NCBI GenBank assembly: GCA_022495995.1
Contig: JAFEMH010006947.1
Span: 1-64,000 of the forward strand
Origin: Adenophora triphylla var. japonica
Taxonomy: Eukaryota; Streptophyta; Magnoliopsida; Asterales; Campanulaceae
Reading direction: 5' to 3'
DNA: 64,000 bases
Positions 20,702 to 33,982 of this stretch are shown piece after piece. Each line of letters opens with the position of its first letter. The first letter of the stretch is position 1. A program made the translations under genes and the position numbers. The notes beneath the pieces are model-generated. The model saw nothing but the letters and a program-made list of their open reading frames with translations, was not told the DNA's origin and did no database searches.

Positions 20702-23700
20702 TTATCGAATATCCATGGACCTAACATGACCATCATGCTTAGCTTGCGGGAGAGCCTTAGTTAATGGGTCCGCCACGTTGTCATCAGTGTCTACTCTGCA
20801 TATCTTTACATCTTCCCTCTCACATATCTCTCGGATAATGTGGAAATGTCGAAGTATGTGTTTGAATCTCTGGTGTGACCTTGGTTCCTTTGCTTGTGCA
20901 ATGTCACCATTGTTGTCACAGTAAAGTTCAATAGGATCTCTGATGCTTGGAACGACTTCCAAATCACTAATGAACTTTTTGATCTAAACGGCTTCCTTAG
21001 CTGCATCAGATGCCGCTATGTACTCAGCTTCGATTGTAGAATCAGCGACGTAATTTGCTTGAAACTTTTTCAACTCACAGTGCATCCATTCAGCGTAAAC
21101 AAGAATCCAGACTGCGATCTGAAATCATCCTTGTCGGTTTGGAAGCTAGCATCTGTGTAGCCTTTCACTACAAGATCTTCTTCCATTCCTTCAAAGACCA
21201 AGAATACATCCTTAGTTTTTCGTAAGTACTTAAGGATATTCTTGACTGCTATCCAATGTGGTTCGCCGGGATCCAATTGGTACCTACTCGTCATGCTTAG
21301 AGCACACGAGACATCAGGTCTAGTACATAACATAGCATACATGATAGACCTAATTGCCGAAGCATATGAAATACCATTCATTCTCTTTCGCTCATCATTA
21401 GTCATAGAACTTTGATTCTTGCTAAGATATATACCATGTAACATTGACAAGTTTCCCCTTTTAGAATTTTCCATTTGGAATCTTCTAAGAACCTTGTCAA
21501 TGTAAGTACTTTGACTTAAATCAATCATCCTCTTGGATCTATCTCTATAGATCTTGATACCAAGGATATATGCAGCTTCACCCATATCTTTCATTGAAAA
21601 GCACTTTCCCAACCAAGACTTGACAAATCAGAGTGCAGGAATGTCATTTCCAATGAGTAAGATATCGTCGACATACAACACTAAAAATAGTGCTACGCTC
21701 CCACTAATTTTCTTGTATACACAAGGTTCATCTTCGTTCTTGATAAAGTCAAACTCCTTGATTGCTTCATCAAAACGTAGATTCCAACTTCTAGAAGCTT
21801 GCTTCAATCCATAAATGGATTTCTGCAACTTACACACCTTGTTAGAATTTTCTGGACTGACAAAACCTTCAGGTTGTATCATGTATACATCCTCAAGTAA
21901 CTTCCCATTAAGGAAAGCTGTTTTGACATCCATTTTTTATATCTCATAGTCATAATATGCGGCTATGGCAATTAAAATTCTAATGGGCTTAAGTATAGCT
22001 ACAGGCGAAAAGGTTTCATCATAGTCGATGTCATGAATCTGCCTATATCCCTTAGCTACAAGCCTAGCCTTATAGGTGTGCACCTTCCCATCCATGTCAG
22101 TCTTCTTCTTGAAGATCCATTTACACCCTATGGTTTTTACACCTTCGGGTGGACCAATCAAGTTCCAAACTTGATTATCAGCCATGGATTGTAATTCGGA
22201 CTTCATGGCTTCTTGCCATTTTTTCGAATCAGGAGCGGACATCGCCTCTTGATAGCAAGTAGGTTCATCGTTTTCAATTAATTCCACTTCATCACTCTTC
22301 GTAACGAGAAATCCATATCTCTCGGGTTCGGATCGTGACCTACCACTTCGGCGAAGAACTTGTGCATCTTGAACCGGTTTCACAACTACTTGTGAACTTG
22401 GTTCAGTCTCTACCATAGGTTCAGTGTTGTTTTCGGGTTCTCGAATTTCTTCGAGATCTATTTTACTCCCACTGGTTCCTTTGCGAAGAAACTCCTTTTC
22501 TAAGAAAGTACCATTTCGAGCAACAAACACTTTGTTCTCGTTTCGGTTGTAGAAATAGTATTCTTTGGTTTCCTTAGGATAATTCACGAAAACACATTTA
22601 TCAGATTTAGGTGCTAGCTTGTCAGAAGTTAACTTCTTGACATATGCATCGCAACCCCAAATCTTCATGAAAGACAAACTTGATTTTCTTCCATACCACA
22701 TCTCATATGGGGTCTTTTGAACCGATTTGGTAGGAACTCTGTTTATAGTAAAAGTAGCAGTTTCTAGTGCATGTCCCCAAAAGGATAAAGAAAGCTCAAC
22801 TTGACTTATCATAGAATGAACCATGTCCAACAAAGTTCTATTCCTCCTTTCAGACACACCATTTCATTGTGGCGTTCCGGGTTGAGAGAGTTCTGAAACG
22901 ATTTCACAACTCTTAAGATGACTGTCAAATTTTTGGCTCAAATATTCACCACCTCGATCGGATCCAAGTACTTTAATAGTTTTGCCAAGTTGGTTTTGCA
23001 CCTCATTTTGAAATATTCGAAATATCTCAAACGATTCACTTTTATGTTTCATTAGATAAACATATCCAAGTCTACTATAATCATCAGTGAATATTATGAA
23101 GTACCGAAATTCTCCCCTAGCATCGCTACTCATAGGCCCACATACATCGGTATGTATGAGTCATAATAATTCGCCCGCCCTTTCACCAGTTTTGGTAAAT
23201 GGGTCCTTGGTCATCTTGCCAAGTAAACAAGATTCGCATGTCTCATATGATTCATAATCATGTGAGTCTAAAAATCCATCTTTGTGGAGTTTAGAAATGC
23301 GTTTCTCATTTATATGGCCAAGACGATAATGCCATGAGTAAGTGTGGTTTACATCATTGAGTTTAGATCTCTTGTTAATGTTATAGACATCATTATCACG
23401 ATTTTCAACATCAAGGATATAAAGGCCATTGAATGAAACAACAGTACAATAATGCATATCACTTTTGTAAATGGAAAACTTCTTATCACATATAAGAAAA
23501 TTAAAACCTTCATTATCCAAACATGAAATTGAAATAATATTCCTACTTAAAGCTGGAACGTAATAACAATTGTTCAAAACAAGTATTAGTCCACTAGGTA
23601 AAGTAACTTCATAAGTTTCTACGGCTAATGCAGCAACTCTTGCTCCATTCCCCACACGTAGGTCCACTTCACCCTCTTCAAGCATCCTTCTGTTCTTTAG

Positions 23701-24102
23701 ACCCTGCACATATAAACAAATGTGAATTCCACATCCGGTATCCAATACCCAAGAACTAGAAGTATATAGGAATATATCTATAACAAAGATACCTGAAGTC
23801 GAAGCAACTCCTTTGCTCTTCTTCAGTGCTTTCTTGTATTTTGTGCAGTTTCTCCACCAATGTCCAATCTCATTGCAATGGAAGCAAACTGCGTCCTCTT
23901 GAGACTTAGGCTTAGCCTCTTTAGGCTTGGCAGCCTCTTTGGGTTTGACAACATTTGCCTTAAGATTAGCCTTGAAATCCTTCCCCTTGTTAACCATTAG
24001 CACTTGATCGGTTTTCTTCTCGACAATATTGGTTTCCGCAGTGTTCAACATTTGAACTAACTCGGAAAGGTTTTTATTCATGCCACCCATGTTATAGTGC
24101 AT
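20702..24102 (-). pseudogene. Copia pol of the full-length element
   Basis: On the minus strand: a CCHC knuckle (CFHCNEIGHWWRNC) near 23885, protease DTGCGIH near 23740, pre-integrase region with WHYRLGHI and CESCLLGK at 23330-23210, integrase core (FTDDYSRLGYV, then SDRGGEY, then NGVSERRNRT) at about 23090-22830, RT with YVDDILLIGND near 21665, and RNase H with GYTDASFQ near 21150 and a tail at 20702. In-frame stops lie near 23160, 22862, 21935, 21625 and 21067. These fall mostly in conserved positions, so they are mutations and not introns. The protein is not producible as one chain. Confidence 0.85.
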
Positions 24103-24629
24103 TATAAATTACTAAAACTTTTGGGCAATGAATTCAATATTATGTCGGTAGCCAACTCTTGATTAATTGGAAAATCGAGCCTTTCAAGATGCTCAATGTG
24201 GCCCTTCAACTTAAGAGCATGGGGACCAACAGCTTGTTCTTTACTCATCTTGCATGAGGTCAAGACCTTAACTGTGTTATACCTTTCTTGCCTAGCTTGA
24301 ACTTGGAACATTTTCATCAGTCGATTGTTCAGATCAACTGTCCCCAAGTGCTCAAGATCCTTCTGAAGGTTCTTGCACATGGCGGAGAGCATGAGGCATC
24401 CAACATCTGTAGAATCACGCTTGTGCTTCAGATATTGATCCTTCAATGCCCTAGTAGCATTGGCAGCAGGTTCAGGTGGAATAGGTTCCTCGAGAACGTA
24501 CAGTTTTTCCTCTTGCCTGAGAACAGTTCTCACGCTACGAATCCAATCCATATAGTTTGTACCATTCTCTTCCAACTTCTCCTTCTCAAGGAGAGATCGC
24601 AGTGACAGATGATTATTGTTTGATGCCAT
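24102..24629 (-). pseudogene. Copia gag of the full-length element
   Basis: The frame starts with ATG at 24629 (MASNNNHLSLRSLL) and has a gag capsid-type sequence (NYMDWIRSVRTVL, then HIEHLERLDFP). It ends at a stop at 24104, where one base appears to be missing: the neighbouring frame begins MHYNMGGMNKNLSEL, the usual continuation. The zinc knuckle lies in that next frame, so gag and pol are split by a one-base deletion near 24107. Confidence 0.8.
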
Positions 24630-25940
24630 TTATTCTACAAAAAGATATACATAAAATATGAACACATATAAGTAAACATATCATATGAGAAGTATAATGC
24701 ATTTACATAAAATGCTCCCACTAAATTATACACCTTCCAATGCAAATAAGCATAATATGCATTTAATGGGCTAAGATCCAACTTTAATTTAATTTCAAGT
24801 TTGCTATGACAAATCGCTCAAAATTAAATTAATTAGGTAGAAACATCAATCATATCACATATATGACTCTTAGATCTTTTATGAGATTTATTCAAGACAT
24901 CATATGTCTAGGCATATTTTAATCTCATCTTATGCCTTGGATCCAAAACCATTTTGATAACCCAATTAAGTTCATTCACTTTAAACGTATAGGAACCACC
25001 ATTTCCTCATCTTGCTCGCATTCGAATAGAATCAAAGTACCTTCCTATGGCAAGCCCACCCAAAACTATCTGAATGGTCTCAAGTGTTTTAATCATGAAT
25101 TGGCATAAAGAACTTAAAAGTTAAATGAAGGTTCTTAAAAGTAGATTATAAGCATATCAGCAAAAATATTCATAATCGTGCACCAGTTAAGTTCCCAGAA
25201 AGATAGGTGAGCCACAAGGACTACTTAAGTACCAAATCTCTCCTTCGACAGAACTTTCCTAGACATGCACAATCAGAAATCAGCTCTGATTTGGCAACAT
25301 AATTACTACCTTTTATAAACAATCAATTTCCTTTTAAATTTTGCGTAAAATGACTTGTTTCTCATAAACAATCATAAAACCAAAATTTTAATGTTTCAAT
25401 CTAAACATTCAGGAAATTGCAATATATTGTTTCAACTAAACGTCTAAAATTCTTAACATTTAAGAACATATAAATCATGCATCGCAACAATTAATAAAAT
25501 CATATTTTAATTAACTAATCATGCATTAACAATGAATTAATCTAGCATAGCCCTATAAACTTAATTTCCAAAAATTTATAGCATCCAGATTAATACATAA
25601 CACATATCAGATTGTAAACACATTCACAGACTAGAAGGATTGTTCAACAAACTGATAGTGCCCAGATTGGGCAAGAAGTGTCGCGTGACAGAAGCAGGTT
25701 CTGTCGCGTGACACAGGATGACAATTTGCAGATTTCCAAAATTCAATCAATTCTAAATCACAGAGCAATTAAATCATGTAAACAACTTTTAACAGATTTA
25801 ATTCAATATCAATAGAACACGATTTAGGCATATTGTTTCAAAAACAATCAATCTATCGCATACATAACATGCAAAAGAACATATAAACGATTTATATTAC
25901 TTTTCAAGCTTGTTAATTTAAACTTAATGATACGAACGGG

Positions 25941-25952
25941 GCTCTGATACCA
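25941..25952 (-). other. Primer-binding site (initiator tRNA-Met) of the full-length copia element
   Basis: TGGTATCAGAGC on the minus strand, one base past the end of the 5' LTR at 25954. Confidence 0.92.
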
Positions 25953-25953
25953 C

Positions 25954-27309
25954 TGTTGGATTTTATGGATCCATGACAGCGGAATTAAGCATCTAAAATA
26001 ACACAATACCCAAGAGCCTAGGATCCGTTCTATACAATTAACTTGAAGAACTATGAGATAGAAATAACCAACCTTGAACGCTTTCCGTTCTTGAGCTATC
26101 GAACGATTTAATAATGTGATTTCGAATCACAAACTTCGTTCTTCAGATTGCTTGAACTCTAGGTCTTGATCGTTGAACGAGCGAAGACCCTCTTTTGGTA
26201 TCCACACCTTTGAATGAACCAAGAAAAGCTTTTTGAAGATTGCTAGATCTCTTAAACCTATGAAGAATATTGAGAATATATGTTGTGAATTTCTTTTCAG
26301 AATTTCGGCTACCTTTTTAGGATTGACAGACGTTCATATTTATACTACATTAGTATAGTATATAATTCCTAATCAAATTAGGAAAGGATTTTGTAAACCG
26401 CCTCAGGGCCTGTTGTGTCGCACGACCACACGAGGCATATGGCCTAGTTGTATCGCACGACCACACAAGACTGATGAGGAATTTTCTCAATCATTCTTCC
26501 TATGGTTTAATCAATTCATTCTAGTTGTGTGTGACCCAATAGGATTATATTATGTTGGCAATGAGCTCGATCATATCGATTCTCATAAGACATAAGCGGA
26601 CTCTAGCAAGCCATTATGTCTACCCAAATAATATAACGTAAGAGTTCACGTTTCCAATGGTACACTTTCATTTCTCCCTTTGTCTCACGATGTTATATTG
26701 AACACAAGTCATGGTCCTCGTCAACTTGTCTTTGTTCAATGCTTTCTCGATTCCGAGTATAATAATAATCCAATCGCATTGGGGTATGGCCATACACTTT
26801 CATCATTATCACTCATCGAGGGGCCCAAGCAAAACATCTCTCTTTCGAGGGACAAATTCCATCTTGACTTATCATCCTTCCCATCATGAATTCGATCATG
26901 CCAAAGATAGCCTTTATAAATATCGTGTTAAGATATCGTTTGGCTAAAATCAAACATGACTTTCATCATATGTAAGGTCATGATAATCTCAGGTCTAGGG
27001 ACTAAATGAAGTAATCTTATGAGATTTAATTATGACATTTGACCATGACATAAATCTCATACGGGTCAAGTCCAGTCACTTGTTCTCTAACAAGTACCCA
27101 TAAATTTAATGTGCATCTCTATGCATATAATCATCATATGATTATCCATTAACATTTATACTAATTATTCTCTTAATAATTAGGGACGGAGATTATTATA
27201 AACAAATATATAAACATATATAATAATCAAATGATAAACATCTCATATACAAATAAATAATGTCAACACATAAATCTATCAAACATAGGCCTAGGGCATA
27301 ACACTAACA
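25954..27309 (-). repeat. 5' LTR of the full-length copia element
   Basis: Minus strand start TGTTAGTGTTATGCCC at 27309 and end CCAACA at 25954, so TG...CA. Length 1356 bp against 1361 bp for the partner. A TATA-like sequence corresponds to the one in the 3' LTR. Differences between the LTRs are scattered substitutions of a few percent by eye. Confidence 0.92.
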
Positions 27310-27785
27310 CATCTCCCATCACAATAAATATTTAGTTAGCGTGTATGTCTACACGCAGGCTTGTAATTGTCAGGAAAAACATCCTCATCTTATTATATGT
27401 CCTATCAAACTGACTAACCAACATGGGATCGTTACATGTCCCTTTGGCGCCTTTTAGCATATTTCATGTTAATACATGCATCAAGATCGGACTATAAATA
27501 TCCACCTTATACACCATATATAAGGTACTTTAATAGTCCCACTTCTAAGGCATTTAAAGTGTTCTTACTCAGCAAAGATATTTCTCTTCTATGATTACTT
27601 ATTCACACGTCCGAGGCTTTGAGCCAATATCAAACTCAACTGGATTAACGGTATTGGCGTATTTCAGGTTCCATTTGCCAAAGCCAGATCATCCTTTGAG
27701 ATCTCAAATTTTGTGACATCATCAATACTAAATATGAGTATTTGAAAAAGAAAACCTACCATTCGAATTTTCTCATTAAAAGGGT
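27310..27785 (+). other. Promoter-like flank, perhaps LTR remnant of the following copia fragment
   Basis: The stretch has a TATA-like CTATAAATA at 27492-27500 and then a gag-like plus-strand region from about 27786. It may be the truncated 5' LTR and leader of that fragment, cut by the copia insertion on its left. No primer site was recognised, so this is only a suggestion. Confidence 0.3.
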
Positions 27786-30070
27786 ATGATTGCTGATGAA
27801 GGAGATTCCAAAGAACTTAATACATGGATTAAAATTGATTATGAAGAGGAAAGCGATGATGATAATACCGAATAGGTACATCTCTGCATTGTTGCTAAGG
27901 ATGATTCAAGTGATTTAGATGATGACGTTTCACTCGTGTCATCCCCTATAGAAGATGAGGTAACCCTTAGACAAAAACTAAAGAAGCCCACTGTGGAGAA
28001 ACTTATCAGCAGCGGTAATTTAACTGCCAATGAAAAAATTGGAAATTACTTTTTTTTGCCGCAAATTTGACTCGAAAAAACCTATAGTTCCTATTTCTTA
28101 AAAGGGAATTGATGATGGTTCTTAGTTGGATCAATAAAAGTTGATTAAAGATATTGAAATAGTGATCTCTAACTATCAAAATGTTAAGAAAACTTTTTCA
28201 CTATCAACCGATGAAAGTTCACAAGTTAAGACGGAGAAAACTCTTATGAGAACTAAGATCCAAGCGCTTAATGAAAAGATCGAGAGCATGACTTCTGTTA
28301 ATGAAGAAAACCTTATCTTGAAAACAAAGAACATTGCACTCGAAATTAGAAACAATGACTTGGTTGCTCAAAATGATCACCTCAAAAGGGTTATTGATAA
28401 TGGATCAAATCTCGTGTCACTATGGATCAAATTCTTATATCACAAAAGTCTAGTTGTGATAAAAAAAGGCTTGGAATTCTCAACTATTGACAATTTAAAG
28501 TACTCCTTCAGTTATGAGAGAGATAAAGATTTCCCCAAACAAATTCATGAAATTCCCAAGGTTAATCATTCTACTTCTTAGGGTAAAGGACAAGCACAAG
28601 TAGTGAAGATACTTGATTTCCACTATGTCTATCCAGAGAACTAATTTGGGAAAGCTAAGATGAGAGAAATAGCAATAGATGAAATTGCTCTTGAAAAAGT
28701 TACTCTTGAAACTAAGATCACCCATTCTACTAGCATTCCTCTTGTGCCTCCATGTAGAGTGAGGGATCCTAGAAATGGTGCTCCCAAGTTTAAAAAGATG
28801 AACTTTGCTAAAGCTACGTCATCTTACCCAATTAAGGATGCTAAACCTAAGGCAAATAAAGAATTTGTTAAAACTCATTATAGTGGCTTTCAACAATGTT
28901 ATGTGTGATTGTTTTGATCATAAGGCTGTTGAATGTCTTTTCACTACGAATGCCAAGGGAAGTAAAAATTCCAAGGTTAAACAGGAGTGGGTTGTCAAAA
29001 ATGTGCTAACCCTAGGACCCAAAGAATAAAAGGGATCTGCGCTTAAATGTCTATCTTTAAGGTTCTCTACTTCATGGTTGGATCTTCAAAGGCAACTACA
29101 AATTAATGGTATCTTGATAGTAGATGTTCTAAATATATGTCTGGAGATATAAAATTACTAGAAGATTTCAATGAATAGAGAGGTCCCTCGATTACGTTTG
29201 TTAATAATAATAAAGGCAAGATTGTTGAAATGGCAAAATCAGAAAAGGAAAAATTTCCATAGAAAGAGTAGCTTTCGTTAAAGGTCTCAAGCACAACTTA
29301 CTCTCCATATCTCAATTTTGCGACAAAGGACTACACTTCCATTTCACTTCATAAAATTGCTTCATTAAAGATGACACCTCCGATGTCACTTTGCTCACAA
29401 AGAATCGTAAGAACAATGTTTATATTCTTGATTTAAACTCTATGAATGATGTTACTAATCTCTGTTTTGTAGCAAAGATTGTGAGGGAAAATAGTTGGCT
29501 ATGACACAAAGACATATTGCAAGCGTATTACGATTAAGTCATTTGAACTTCAAGTATTTAGAAAAGCTCCAAAGGATAATCTTGTCAAAGGGTTGTCCAA
29601 AGTAGTTGATCATCATGACAAGAAGTGCAATACTTGCCAACTTGGTAAACTACATAGAGATTCTTTCCCTAGCAAGACTGCTCCCTCAACGTCAAATATT
29701 TACAACTGCTCTACATAGATCTGTTTGGACCAGTCACCACCGTAAGTATTGGAGGAAACAAATATACCTTAGTTATGGTGGATGACTATTCAAGATATAC
29801 ATGGGTGAAAATGATGATTTCAAAAGATGATTGTTATGGTATATTGACTGCTCTCTTTAGACAACTCCAAACACAAAAAAAGACGACATCGAGAGCGTAA
29901 GATCAGATAATGGAACTGAGTTCAAGAATAACGATATTGCTCGATATTGTGATGATCATGTGATAGATCACAACTTCTCTATTACTATTGGGGTTCCACG
30001 ACAAAATGGTGTTGTGAAAAGTAAAAATAAAACCTTGATTGAGGCTGAAAACGATGATAGTTGAAGCAAA
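27786..30070 (+). pseudogene. Degraded SIRE-like copia fragment (gag to integrase)
   Basis: A plus-strand relic. An acidic gag segment (DDSSDLDDDVSLVSS) lies near 27905. A coiled-coil region runs 28141-28581 (ENLILKTKNIALEIRN). A frameshifted CCHC knuckle (CDCFDHKAVEC) lies near 28910-28940. An integrase pre-region is at about 29520-29650 and an integrase core at 29715-30040 (DYSRYTWVKMM, SDNGTEFKN, PRQNGVV). Frames change often and stops are frequent. The fragment stops at about 30070, before any RT. It is much older than the two other copia copies and of the same general type as the 7.4-17.1 kb element. Confidence 0.75.
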
Positions 30071-30456
30071 ATCTCTCAATACATTAAGTAAATATCTAAT
30101 TTTTATTTTATCATATTTAAGCAAATTTAATAACATATATATATAATATCATTTGATAATTCAACATATCGCAACAACATAAATCTAATAATAATTAAAA
30201 CTTGTTGTTTGAAAGTAAAGATTTTTCAGTTAAATCATTGTGTCACGCACATGTGAAATTAATTGAAATTAATGTTACTTTTTAAATAGTAAAATGAATA
30301 TTTTAAAATTTAAAGGACTAAAGGTAGATTTTCAACTGCCTAAATTATTATTTTTTTTCATATAGGATGTTTCTCCGAATTAGTTATTTTTTAAATAATA
30401 ATATCACAATATTTTTTTAAAAAAAATTATTTCTCTAAATTAATTTTAAAAATATA

Positions 30457-30622
30457 CTCCCTCCGTCCCAAAATGTTTGACACATTTGACTTTTTTGTTG
30501 AACTTTGACCACAAATATATGATAATTTAATTATGTTCATGAACATGATTAATCTCTCATAAATTTGTGGTCAAAGTTTAATAAAAAAGTCAAATGGGAC
30601 AAACATTTTGAGACGGAGGGAG
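30457..30622. mobile_element. Stowaway-type MITE, 166 bp
   Basis: Starts CTCCCTCCGTCCCAAAATG and ends with its near reverse complement (CATTTTGAGACGGAGGGAG), flanked by TA on both sides (30455-30456 and 30623-30624). The whole element can fold into a hairpin (TTTGTGGTCAAAGTTTAA near its right arm pairs with the left arm). TA duplication and this end sequence are typical of Stowaway (Tc1/mariner) MITEs. Confidence 0.9.
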
Positions 30623-30732
30623 TATTTCACTAAATTAGTTTACCCTAAAATCTCTAGAATTATACCTCTCCCTCTCTCTTCATAAACCCACATCACCGAA
30701 TCTTAAATTTTATTATATATCCTCGAGTAGGT

Positions 30733-31262
30733 CTGCTGAGAAACGCGTTTCTCCATAACTATGGAGAAACGTGTTTTTAATAGCCAGAGGCTATGCGTTT
30801 GATAACCAGAAAAAAATTTCTGGATATCAGTCTCAAAGGGTTCTGGATATCCAGAAGCTTTGGAACGGATATCCAGAAGCCTTTGGGCGAATATCCAGAA
30901 AAAATAGATTTGAAGCCAAATCCAAGGCCAAGACCGTAAATTGCTTATTGAAGGTTTCTGATATCCGTAAATCTTCAAATGTATATCCGTAAACCATCAA
31001 ATGAATATCCGTAAACATTTTGAAAGTTTCTCGATATTCATTTTGAAGGTTTCTCGATATCCGTAAACCTTCAAATGTATATCCAGGAAACCATCAAATG
31101 AATATCCGTAAACATTTTGAAAGTTTACGGATATTCATTTTGAAGGTTTCTGGATATCACTTTCATAAGCTTCTGGATATCCAGAAGCCTTGGCCTGCAT
31201 TGTCGCGCGACAAGTCGGGCCCCGTTTCTCCATAAGTTACGGAGAAACGCGTTTCTCCCCAG
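30733..31262. mobile_element. MITE with nested palindromic terminal repeats, about 530 bp
   Basis: Terminal repeats of about 36 bp are inverted copies of each other. Each is itself a pair of palindromes (GAGAAACGCGTTTCTC and CGTTTCTCCATAACT-type). The interior is made of alternating motifs: TATCCAGAAGCCTT and ATATCCGTAAACCTTCAAATG, in both orientations. Ends are near CTGCTGAGAAACG (30733) and TTTCTCCCCAG (31262). No clear target duplication was seen, so the superfamily is open. Confidence 0.7.
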
Positions 31263-31274
31263 ATTTTACGTATA

Positions 31275-31550
31275 TCCTCTCCGTACTATTTCAAATCGAA
31301 CTTTTTGATATGTTTGCCTGTCTCATAGCAAATCGGACTTCCCAAAATGGCAAACAATTTTTACTATTCTTACAACTCATTCTCTATTATGCTTTACTTT
31401 TAAACTAATAACACAAATCAACTTACTATTTTTCTCACATATTTTCTCTTCTATTTTACTTTTCAAACTTACAACACATGTCTCCTATTTTATTTTTTCA
31501 TAATCATCATGCCTAATAAGTTGGTCTGATTTGAGGTGGGACAGAGGCAG
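31275..31550. mobile_element. Diverged Stowaway-type MITE
   Basis: Left end TCCTCTCCGTACTATTTC and right end GAGGTGGGACAGAGGCAG are imperfect inverted copies, with TA next to both. The interior has ACTATT and TTACTTTT-type blocks also seen in the split Stowaway at 33382-55614. Confidence 0.65.
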
Positions 31551-31905
31551 TATCTCAGTTTTTATGCTTATAAGGCGTGGGAGGATGAGTGACGTGAGTT
31601 TTTTAAAGAGAGGGGGAAATATAGTTTTAGAAATTATGATTTTAAGCTAGATTATTTTAGTGAAATATTTTTTTAAATAATTATTGATATAATTTAAAAA
31701 ATATTGAAATTATTATTAAAAAAACTAATATAGTGTTTTTTTAAAAAAAAATTAATAGCTTAGTTAATGAAAAAATTATTTTTAGTCCTTTAAAGTTTTA
31801 AATATTCATTTTATTACTTAAAGAGTAACATTAATTTCAATATAGGTTCACATGTGCACCGTATATGCCGATTTAGCTGAAAAATCTAACATTTCCTTCA
31901 AAAGC

Positions 31906-33053
31906 CATTAATTGCTAGTTTTCGTCATCTTTAGACCCTATTCTGCGAGTTTTATAACTTCGGGCCTCATCTTACGAACGACCCCCAAACTTAAGACCTT
32001 TATTTGTCATTTGTCTTAAAAATTTATATTTAAGAAAAATTAAAAAAGTCTCGCCATAAAACAACAAGAAAAGAAATGTCTTCTAGTTTAGTAATAAAAG
32101 AAAAAAAATATCAAATACATTATTTTAACATGAATATATGATGCCGAGAAATAAGTAGGAAGTATCATGGTACAAATATATTTTAAACTGAAAAATAAAT
32201 ATATATTCTCGAATGTTAAAAATATTTTTTTAACATGAACATATGATGTCGAGAAAATAATTGAAAGTATTTATTGAATGTTAAAAAATGGAAAAAATCT
32301 TATAACATGAACATATGATGTCGAGAGAGAAATTGAAAGTATCAATTTACAGAATATGTTTTAAACTCAAATATTAATATTTATTCTTCAATATTAAAAA
32401 TGAAAAATCTTACTACTACATTTGTTAGCTTGTTATATAAGTATTGATTAGTGTTTAAGGCCAAATATATTTGATAGGGTAATCTTGAAAGTTACAATTG
32501 ACACCATCTTTGCTTGTAGGGTTGAATTTTATTGGAGAAATGTAAATTGATTAAATTAAAAACAAAAAATAATAAAATAGGAACAGTAATTTTAGGAGGG
32601 AAATAATTAATGAAAATAGGTAAATATAAAAAAAAATTGGATAACTTAATAAATACTTAATTTAACGCCGAAGGAATATTAAATGCTCATATTTAAGAAA
32701 AAAAAGCCTCACAATAAAAAACAACAATATGAAAAAGTATTTTATTAATTCAAAATATAATTTTAAAAGAAAATGAAATAACCATATTTCCAATTAAATT
32801 TAGCTTAAAATATTTTTAGTTTAAAACTAAAGCAATAAAATTTAGTATAGTTTTCTCAATCTCGTATTCTACAAAGTAATTTAAGGTATTCATTTTATAG
32901 AAAATAAATATTACTACTATTATTAATTTATTCCCATTCTATAATTTCATTAAAGAATTATTTTATAGGAAAAATTGTTAGGGAGAAATAAAAAATAAAA
33001 GTATGGTGCGATAAGGAAGTGAGAGAGGAGGTCGTAGGAGATTTAAGTTCAAA
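31906..33053. other. AT-rich intergenic sequence with a small tandem repeat
   Basis: Three diverged copies of a roughly 70-100 bp unit (TAACATGAACATATGATGTC with GAGA and GAAAGTAT) begin near 32127, 32228 and 32300. The rest is AT-rich with no coding or terminal-repeat signal. Confidence 0.5.
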
Positions 33054-33772
33054 CTAGCGTTACATCTGTGCGTTAAACGCAAGGGCTAAAAACTATTTCA
33101 AACAAAGTTAAGATTTTAAACAACTATGTATATAAAAATTATAGATGAAGATAAAAAAATAACTTTAAGATAATACTTTTTCATAAATTGACGCTAATTT
33201 TAATGAATTAATATTTCAAATTTTGGAAAAATTTCTAGATAAAATCGTATCTAAAATGCGATAATGTTTATTTTGGTAAGATAACAAAATAAAATAGCAC
33301 GATAGAAGAAATATGACTTTTTTTTTTAAAGTAGAAAAATATGACTTAAAAAAAAACTAAAAATCATATCTATATTATATACTTCCTCCGTCCCCTACAA
33401 ATCACACTCTTTCCTCATTGGGCGTCTCGCTACAAATCAAACACTTTCTAAAATGGCAAAGAATCTTTACTATTCCACCTATTAATTCTCTCTCTTATTT
33501 TACTTTTATACTCACAACACCAATCAACTCACTATTTCCTACCCCACTTTCTCTCGAGTTAAGTCCCTATCGGACGTTTAGACATTTTAACGTTTTCGTC
33601 CCTAACTAATTTTTGTGAACGTTTTCGTCCTTGACCTACCTATATAATTTTTCATGTAGTCCTTCCGTCCACTTTCCGTCAATTTCTCCGTTAACTCGTC
33701 CTAGCTGGCACTGTGGCACATGTGACGGCATATAATTGCTGAGTTGGCACTGTGACACATGTGACGTCATAA

Positions 33773-33775
<3 letters not shown>

Positions 33776-33866
<91 letters not shown>

Positions 33867-33960
33867 GTAGTAATAATAAGAAAATAATAATAATAAAATA
33901 ATAATAATAAAAAAATAATAATGATTATAATAATAATAAAAAAATAATAATAATAAAGAT
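33776..33960. repeat. (TAA)n microsatellite, left arm of the MULE
   Basis: About 180 bp of TAA repeats with A-run interruptions. The inverted counterpart is the (TTA)n array at 55048-55212. Confidence 0.95.
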
Positions 33961-33982
33961 TTTGAATTTATCTAGAAAATAA

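Larger units (their letters stand above)
19309..27309 (-). mobile_element. Full-length Ty1/copia retrotransposon with two LTRs, decayed
   Basis: Two near-identical LTRs (19309-20669 and 25954-27309) flank, on the minus strand, a tRNA-Met primer site (25952-25941), a leader of about 1.3 kb, gag, protease, integrase, RT and RNase H, and a polypurine-like AGTGGGAGAC before the left LTR. Domain order is copia type. At least four in-frame stops and one gag frameshift are present. The flanking 5-bp sequences (ATACA at 19304-19308, CATCT at 27310-27314) do not match, so a target duplication is not seen. The 27310 side also resembles the polypurine region, hinting at past recombination. Confidence 0.9.
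30205..31905. mobile_element. Inverted-repeat (foldback-like) element hosting three smaller MITEs
   Basis: The sequence from about 30205 (AAGATTTTTCAG, later TGAAATTAATGTTACT and TTTAAAGGACTAAA) is found in reverse complement ending near 31905. The inner parts of the arms also match around 30623-30715 and 31560-31680. Arms total about 340 bp once a Stowaway inserted in the left arm (30457-30622) is removed. The centre is filled by two further MITEs. Exact ends and a target duplication could not be fixed. Confidence 0.6.

Noticed and set aside
19304..27314. Five-base target duplication of the full-length copia element
   Set aside because: ATACA on the left and CATCT on the right do not match, so no duplication is claimed.
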